From Nonomuraea coxensis DSM 45129 (lineage in GTDB: Bacteria; Actinomycetota; Actinomycetes; Streptosporangiales; Streptosporangiaceae): a DNA stretch of 64,000 nucleotides. The translations under genes were made by a program, and so were the position numbers. A model generated the notes under the pieces. The model did not search any database, was not told the origin of the DNA, and saw only the letters and a list, made by a program, of their open reading frames with translations. Shown here one piece after another: positions 59,086 through 64,000 of this stretch. The stretch spans positions 7,041,001-7,105,000 of the forward strand of contig NZ_CP068985.1 in NCBI RefSeq assembly GCF_019397265.1. The letters are read 5' to 3'. Within the stretch, counting starts at the first letter, position 1. Each line of letters starts with the position of its first letter.

Positions 59086-60453
59086 TCAGGCCGTCAGCAG
59101 GGCGGTCAGCTCCCGCACGGCGGAGCCGCCCGGCGGCGCGAGCACCAGCTCGGCCACGCGGTCCGCGGCCTGTTCGCCGGTCACGGGACGCGCGTACCCG
59201 CGGAACTTGCCGAGCAGTTCCTCCCTGCTCAGCGGGGCGCGCCGGTCGCCGGCCGGCAGGTCGACGAAGCTCTCGTACCGCTCGCCCGCGCGGGTGGTGA
59301 TGACCACCCGGGTCGCGGTGAACTCGGGGTAGAGGGCGTTCATCTCGTCGGACACCCGGATCCGCACCCGCGACGCCACCTGGTGCACCAGCGGGTCGGC
59401 CAGCTTGCCGGGCGCGTACTGGGCGCCGGAGACGTCGCGGTCCACGACGGCGACCGCGGCGACGTACGGCAGGCTGAGCGTGCAGGGGATCGCCGACTCG
59501 GCCGGCGTCACCGAGCGCTCGACCAGGATCCGCGCCACGTCGTACGTCTCCACGTCGATGTCGGCGACCTCGGCCGGGTCCAGGTCGTGCCCGGTGGCGA
59601 GGTCCACGCACGCCTGGGCGGCGCCGTGCGTGTGCCGGCAGCCGGCGAAACGCTTCTGGTGCACCTCCAGGATGGTCCACTCGGTGCCGAGCCCGTCGGT
59701 CAGCCGCGGGTCGTCGGCCGCGCCGCCGAACAGCGCGATCATGCCCTTCGGGTGCTCCAGCACCTGCGGCCAGCCGGTCAGCCCGGCGTGCGCGTGCAGC
59801 GCGCCCTCCACCCCGGCCCTGGAGATCTGCCCGGCGAAGGCGGGCTTGACGGTGTGCCCGGTGAAGATCTGCTCGATCATCACGGCGGGCACGAAGTAGC
59901 CCGCCGCGCCCATCGCCGAGGCGATGCCGGCCGCGTCCAGCCCGAGGAGCTTGGCGCAGCCGGCCGCCGCGCCGTAGCCGGCCGCCACCGGGAACCAGCC
60001 CTTGGCCGTGGCGCCCGGGTGCAGCACCCGGCCGATCCGGTCGGCCACCTCGTACGCGGCCACCGTCGCCACGACCAGGTCGCGCAGGCTCGCGCCGGTG
60101 GACTCGGCCACCGCGAGCAGCGCCGGCAGCGCGTGCGACGGGTGGAACCCGCCGAACCGGTAGCCGTCCTGGTGCTCAAGCACGTCGGAGGCGCACCCGT
60201 TGAGGTAGGCGGCGTCGGGCACGGAGGTGGCGAGGCCGGTGCCGAGCACCGTCGCCTCCGGCCGTCCACCGCGCGCGCGGACCAGGCCGGTGATGGCCGC
60301 GACCTCCGGCACCCGGCTGCCCGCGAGCGCGACCCCGAAGAAGTCCAGCAGCAGGACCTGCGCCTTGGCCACGACCTCCTCGGGGAGGTCGTCGTGGCGC
60401 AGGCCGGCCGCGAACCCGGCGAGGGCCGCGGTCGCGCCGGTCGGGTCGCTCAT
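59086..60453 (-). CDS. MmgE/PrpD family protein (second copy)
   Basis: A 455-residue member of the same family as 47396-48832 but clearly divergent. The HSLDYDD block is replaced by SDVLEHQDGYRFGGFHPSHA, and KRFAGCRHTHGAAQAC holds conserved basic residues. The altered first block suggests a different substrate or reaction from the first copy. The ATG overlaps the ABC ATPase stop (ATGA). Confidence 0.87.
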   Translation of the reverse strand: MSDPTGATAALAGFAAGLRHDDLPEEVVAKAQVLLLDFFGVALAGSRVPEVAAITGLVRARGGRPEATVLGTGLATSVPDAAYLNGCASDVLEHQDGYRFGGFHPSHALPALLAVAESTGASLRDLVVATVAAYEVADRIGRVLHPGATAKGWFPVAAGYGAAAGCAKLLGLDAAGIASAMGAAGYFVPAVMIEQIFTGHTVKPAFAGQISRAGVEGALHAHAGLTGWPQVLEHPKGMIALFGGAADDPRLTDGLGTEWTILEVHQKRFAGCRHTHGAAQACVDLATGHDLDPAEVADIDVETYDVARILVERSVTPAESAIPCTLSLPYVAAVAVVDRDVSGAQYAPGKLADPLVHQVASRVRIRVSDEMNALYPEFTATRVVITTRAGERYESFVDLPAGDRRAPLSREELLGKFRGYARPVTGEQAADRVAELVLAPPGGSAVRELTALLTA

Positions 60454-61286
60454 GACACCTCGCCGAGCTGGGACCGCAGGCGCTGCACGATCTGGCCGAA
60501 GCGGGGGTCCTTGGAGATGTCCAGGCCACGGGGACGCTCGAAGTCGATGTCCACGATGTCCTGGATGCGGCCGGGCCGCTGCGAGAGCAGCACGACGCGG
60601 TCGGCGAGGAAGACCGCCTCGGAGATCGAGTGCGTGACCAGGACGACCGTCTTGCCGGTGTCCATCCAGAGCTGCTGGAGCATGGCGTTCATCTGGTCGC
60701 GCGTCATCGCGTCGAGCGCCCCGAACGGCTCGTCCATCAGCAGGATGGACGGCCGGTGGATCAGCGCCCTGGCGATGGCGACGCGCTGCTGCATGCCGCC
60801 GGACAGCGCGCGCGGGTAGTGCTCCAGGAAGTCGGACAGGCCGACGCTCTCGGCGAGCTCGGCGGCCCGCCGGCGGCGTTCCTGCTTCTTGACCCGCTTC
60901 ACCTCGAGCGGCAGCGCGATGTTCTTCCAGATCTTGCGCCACGGCATGAGCGTGGCCTGCTGGAAGACGAACCCGAGCGAGCCCAGCGCCTCCTGCGAGG
61001 GGCTGCTGTCGCCCTCGGCGAACAGCGGCCGGTCCCCGATCGTGATCGAGCCCTCGGTCGGGGTGATCAGGCCGCCCAGCATGCGCAGCAAGGTGGTCTT
61101 GCCGCAGCCCGACGGTCCCAGCAGGACGACGAACTCCCGGGGCTTGATCTCCAGGTCGGTCGGCGTCAGCGCGCGGACCGGCCCGGCGTCGGTGGTGTAC
61201 TCCTTCCCGACGCCCTTGATGGAGATCGCCGCGCCGCCGGCGGGCATGGGCTCCGGCGGTGGCGTGGCGGCGGCGGGTCGGTTCAT
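60450..61286 (-). CDS. ABC transporter ATP-binding protein (nitrate/sulfonate/taurine type)
   Basis: A 278-residue SsuB/TauB-like subunit: Walker A GPSGCGKTT, Q-loop FQQATLMPW, signature LSGGMQQR, Walker B ILLMDEPFGALD, H-loop VTHSISEA. ATG 61286 with GGAG is preferred; ATG 61340 would add 18 residues and lacks an RBS. No permease gene lies between it and the right edge, so the permease is probably further upstream with the binding protein at 63591. Confidence 0.92.
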   Translation of the reverse strand: MNRPAAATPPPEPMPAGGAAISIKGVGKEYTTDAGPVRALTPTDLEIKPREFVVLLGPSGCGKTTLLRMLGGLITPTEGSITIGDRPLFAEGDSSPSQEALGSLGFVFQQATLMPWRKIWKNIALPLEVKRVKKQERRRRAAELAESVGLSDFLEHYPRALSGGMQQRVAIARALIHRPSILLMDEPFGALDAMTRDQMNAMLQQLWMDTGKTVVLVTHSISEAVFLADRVVLLSQRPGRIQDIVDIDFERPRGLDISKDPRFGQIVQRLRSQLGEVS

Positions 61287-61329
61287 CGTTTCTCCACGTT
61301 CGGTGGTGCTGGTGCTGGCAGGGGCGCCG

Positions 61330-62100
61330 TCAGTCGACATACGCGGTCGCCGACAGCTCGTCCCACGCTCCGCCTGGTCCGGGGGCGCGGTACTCGGTGG
61401 TGGGGGCCGCGTCCGAGCGGATGAACGACATCGTTCCGCCGCGCGAGTAGAGCGGGCCGTGGAAGACGTGCGGGGACCGGAAGAAGTAGCCTCCGGTCCT
61501 GATGACGCCGAGCGGCCCCATCAGGACGTCTCCATAGATCTTGAAGGACTCCTCGTACTGGGGGTGCGCCTCCTCCATCGGCGACTTCCAGCCCGGCATC
61601 ATCCCCGCGAGGTAGACGAAGACCGTGTCGTCGGAGCGCAGCACCTTCGACATGGCGCCCGGCTCCAGCGGGACCTCGCCGCTCCATCCGGCGGGCACCC
61701 ACGGCTCGCGCTCGGTGGCGATCCGCAGCAGCGGCTCGCCGGAGCCCGTGCCCGGCACGAAGCCGGGCGGCCCCCAGAACCCGCAGTAGATCGTGAGCCC
61801 GCGCGCCGAGGCGACCAGGTCGAGTGCCGCGCCGGCCTTGGCGTAGACGTAGTCGCCGACGCGCAGCGGCTCGCCGTCGAGCAGGCCCTCGCCGCCGATG
61901 ACGAACATGTCCACCGCGCTGTCCAGCACTCCGGAGTGCCGGCCGGTGAGGCGGTGGATCGCGGTCTCCGCGCCGGTGCCGGCGTCGCGGCTGAGCAGCC
62001 GCCTGCGTCCGCCCTGGGCGGCGCCGAAGCCGCCCTCGGCGACCGCCTGCCAGGGCACGTCCTGGCTCTGGATGAAGTCGACGTCAGGCCTGTTCCACAT
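61330..62100 (-). CDS. Bicupin-type protein
   Basis: A 256-residue protein with two tandem cupin-like beta barrels. Repeat 1 is around residues 45-120 (GGEGLLDGEPLRVGDYVYAK) and repeat 2 around 155-250 (EESFKIYGDVLMGPLG, then a PHVFHGPLY His pair). The metal His set is weak in repeat 1. It may be a dioxygenase-, isomerase- or sensor-like cupin. It overlaps the upstream FAD oxidoreductase gene by 17 bp, which implies coupled translation. Confidence 0.75.
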   Translation of the reverse strand: MWNRPDVDFIQSQDVPWQAVAEGGFGAAQGGRRRLLSRDAGTGAETAIHRLTGRHSGVLDSAVDMFVIGGEGLLDGEPLRVGDYVYAKAGAALDLVASARGLTIYCGFWGPPGFVPGTGSGEPLLRIATEREPWVPAGWSGEVPLEPGAMSKVLRSDDTVFVYLAGMMPGWKSPMEEAHPQYEESFKIYGDVLMGPLGVIRTGGYFFRSPHVFHGPLYSRGGTMSFIRSDAAPTTEYRAPGPGGAWDELSATAYVD

Positions 62101-63547
62101 ACATGCTCCCTGGATCGGTGTCCGCGCCGGCCGCCCGGCGGCCCAGCATCCGGCCGAAACTGAGGGCCGGGGTCACACTCATGCCGCTCACGAAGGACTT
62201 GCCTGACAAGGTGCTGCCGCCGAGGACCTCGCCGGCCGCCCACAGGTTCTCGAAGGGCCCGTCCCGGCCGAGGACCCGCAGCTCGCCGTCCACCGCGAGG
62301 CCCGCCGGGCTCTTCAGCGTGGAGCCGTGGTTCAGCACCGCGTGGAACGGCGGCTCGGCGATCGGCGCGGGCAGGTGCGTCCGGCCGAACTCGTCGCTGC
62401 CCGCCGCGACGGCCTCGTTGTAGGCCGCCACGGTGCGGACCAGGCCGTCGGCGTCGATGCCGGCGGCCTCCGCGAGCGTCCGCAGGTCACCGGCGGCCGC
62501 GAACGACGGGTGACCGGCGAACGCCTCGTCCAGCTCCGCCTCGCTCCAGGTCGGGAACAGCGCGGGCGCCTCCCGGCGGATCGCCGCGTCGTAGACGACC
62601 CAGAACTTCAGCTCCGGCTGCTCCAGCAGGGCGTTCTCGCGGACGTCGACGCTCGGCGCGTCCTCGGCCACGAACCGCTCACCCCGGGCGTTGACGTGGA
62701 TCTCCCACGGCTGCCGGGACTGCGGGGTCAGCGCCGGGTAGTCGTCCAGGTGCACGGTCTCCCACGAGCTGCCGGACTTGAGCACGCCGCCGTACGTCGG
62801 GAGGAAGCGCTCCTGGCCGCGTACCCGGCCGCCCGCGGCCACGGCCGCGAGGATGCCCGAGCCGTCCGCCCCCGGCGAGCCGGGGCCCGCCAGCGGGGCG
62901 CCCGCCGTGAACCGGGGGAACAGCTCGGGGTTGCCCGCGTAGCCGCCGCTGGTGAGGATGACGGCCCGCGCGTCGATCTCGTGGAGCGTTCCATCCGGCC
63001 GGCGGACGGTCACCCCGTCCACCCGGCCGCGCTCCGAGGCGCGCAGCTCGACCAGCTCGGTGTTCAGCTCCAGCGTCACGGAACCGGCCGCGGTCTCCTT
63101 CTCGAAGGCGGGCGCGAGCACGTCCAGCACGGACCGGCCCGCGTTGCGCCCCCAGTAGGTGCGCGCCAGCAGGTACGGCTCGTGGAAGTGCAGCACCGCG
63201 GGCGCGTCGGGGTCCATGTCGAACCCGGACGCCATCAGCCATTCGACCGTGGCGGGCGCGTGGCTCACCGCGAGCCTGACGAGGACGGGGTCGGCGGTGT
63301 TCTTGCTGATCCGCATGACGTCGTCGAAGTGCAGGTCGGGACTGTCGAGAATGCCCTTGGAACGTTGCAACGAGGTGCCGCCCGCGGACAGTTGCCCCCA
63401 GGAGCGCCACAGCGTGCCGCCGATCCTGTCGGCCTTCTCGACGACGGTGACCCGCAGCCCGTGGCGGGCGGCCTCGATGGCGGCGGGCAGGCCGGCGGTG
63501 CCGGCGCCGATCACCACGAGGTCCGTCGTGGCCGGCTTCGCGCTCAT
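62084..63547 (-). CDS. FAD-dependent oxidoreductase (fumarate reductase/succinate dehydrogenase flavoprotein-like)
   Basis: A 487-residue flavoprotein. The FAD motif LVVIGAGTAGLPAAIEAARHG begins at residue 10, and GGTLWRSWGQLSAGGT and LWAAGEVLGGSTLSGKSFVSG complete the fold. It differs from the 51025 gene (shorter, different active-site region). Probably a dehydrogenase acting on a cyclic unsaturated carboxylate or ketone. It follows the binding-protein gene by 43 bp. Confidence 0.88.
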   Translation of the reverse strand: MSAKPATTDLVVIGAGTAGLPAAIEAARHGLRVTVVEKADRIGGTLWRSWGQLSAGGTSLQRSKGILDSPDLHFDDVMRISKNTADPVLVRLAVSHAPATVEWLMASGFDMDPDAPAVLHFHEPYLLARTYWGRNAGRSVLDVLAPAFEKETAAGSVTLELNTELVELRASERGRVDGVTVRRPDGTLHEIDARAVILTSGGYAGNPELFPRFTAGAPLAGPGSPGADGSGILAAVAAGGRVRGQERFLPTYGGVLKSGSSWETVHLDDYPALTPQSRQPWEIHVNARGERFVAEDAPSVDVRENALLEQPELKFWVVYDAAIRREAPALFPTWSEAELDEAFAGHPSFAAAGDLRTLAEAAGIDADGLVRTVAAYNEAVAAGSDEFGRTHLPAPIAEPPFHAVLNHGSTLKSPAGLAVDGELRVLGRDGPFENLWAAGEVLGGSTLSGKSFVSGMSVTPALSFGRMLGRRAAGADTDPGSMYVEQA

Positions 63548-63590
63548 CGCCCGTGTCCCGGTGCCGTGATGTGCAGCATGAACGGATTCC

Positions 63591-64000
63591 TCAGATCGCG
63601 TCGACGAAGGACGTGTTGACGAAGTCGGTGACGGGCCGGGACTTGTCCTTGATGATCCCCGACTTGCGCATCAGGTCGATGGCGCTCTCCCACGCGGCCA
63701 CGTCGATCGACAGGAACTTGCCGTTCTTCGGCGTGCTCACCTTGACCTCGCCCGCGACCTTGGCCTTGGCGAGCTCCTTGTCGGAGACCTCGATCTCGTT
63801 GAACTGGCCCATGGCCTCCAGCACCTTGTCGCCGTTGGCGGGGTCGGCCATGAACTCCCACGCCTTGCGGCAGGCGCGCAGGAAGCCGGTGATCGCCTCG
63901 CCCTCCTTCTCCGCGGTCTCGCGGGTGACGAGGTAGGAGTCGCCGGGCAGCACCGCGAACTCGTCGGTGTTGAGGTAGTGCAGCTCGATGTTCTTCTGCT
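63591..64000 (-). CDS. ABC transporter substrate-binding protein (N-terminus off the window)
   Basis: Only the last 136 residues are present. They fit the C-terminal lobe of NMT1/THI5-like binding proteins (GDSYLVTRETAEKEGEAITGFLRACRKAWEFM, here split by helices) and end FVNTSFVDAI. The protein presumably works with the ATPase at 60450. The signal peptide and any lipobox lie beyond the right edge. Confidence 0.82.
   Translation of the reverse strand, partial: QKNIELHYLNTDEFAVLPGDSYLVTRETAEKEGEAITGFLRACRKAWEFMADPANGDKVLEAMGQFNEIEVSDKELAKAKVAGEVKVSTPKNGKFLSIDVAAWESAIDLMRKSGIIKDKSRPVTDFVNTSFVDAI

Overview
The window is high-GC DNA with dense, mostly GTG/ATG-started genes, four-base ATGA/GTGA overlaps and long polycistronic runs. 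Families such as a single-chain biotin carboxylase/BCCP/carboxyltransferase protein, a Streptomyces-type GH10 xylanase with a ricin domain, a GH62 arabinofuranosidase and an ABM-truncated-globin fusion point to a filamentous actinomycete, possibly Streptosporangiales (inference; there is no marker gene). I saw no rRNA, tRNA, CRISPR array or insertion sequence.

Layout. 1-1655: an endonuclease/exonuclease/phosphatase gene cut by the left edge, then a wrecked two-component locus in which an internal 173-bp piece of the kinase gene is inverted and the kinase ATPase and receiver domains are deleted. 1922-5353: a cytochrome P450 / 3Fe-4S ferredoxin / ferredoxin reductase operon followed by a LysR regulator. 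5363-14661: a TetR regulator divergent from an MFS exporter, then a catabolic operon of two phosphotriesterase-like proteins (the first has lost almost all metal ligands), a flavin monooxygenase, an HSL-type hydrolase, a metallo-beta-lactamase-fold hydrolase and a CocE-type hydrolase. 14690-20070 (minus): a sulfatase, a lipoprotein binding protein, a ROK regulator, and the permease and ATPase of a sulfonate/nitrate/taurine-type ABC importer. 20239-22602: a secreted GH20 hexosaminidase, divergent from the sulfatase.

22803-28605 (minus): a small acidic protein gene, then a tightly coupled four-gene set (DUF4365-like nuclease, unknown protein, winged-helix-like protein, and a 1077-residue protein with an AAA-type domain plus a HerA/FtsK-like translocase domain). 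This is the best candidate here for an undescribed, probably genome-defence, system. 28865-32326: a Tat-exported PHP-domain protein, two truncated gene remnants meeting head to head, and NADP-glutamate dehydrogenase. 32327-36495: a xylan-degradation pair (GH10 and GH62) whose upstream regions share two kinds of palindrome. 36553-45847: an ArsR-like regulator divergent from an ABM-globin fusion, the giant carboxylase, a Ser/Thr kinase, and a MerR regulator whose promoter has the diagnostic 19-bp spacer.

45900-64000 (all minus): about 18 kb of overlapping catabolic genes: cyclic amidohydrolase, two MmgE/PrpD proteins, a cyclase, a CaiB/BaiF CoA-transferase, two FAD oxidoreductases, an MFS transporter, HapK-like and SnoaL-like small proteins, a three-subunit molybdenum hydroxylase, a ureidoglycolate-lyase-like protein, a bicupin protein, and an ABC ATPase and binding protein. 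Together they suggest uptake, hydroxylation, ring opening and CoA-dependent breakdown of a nitrogen heterocycle. The substrate cannot be read from the sequence.
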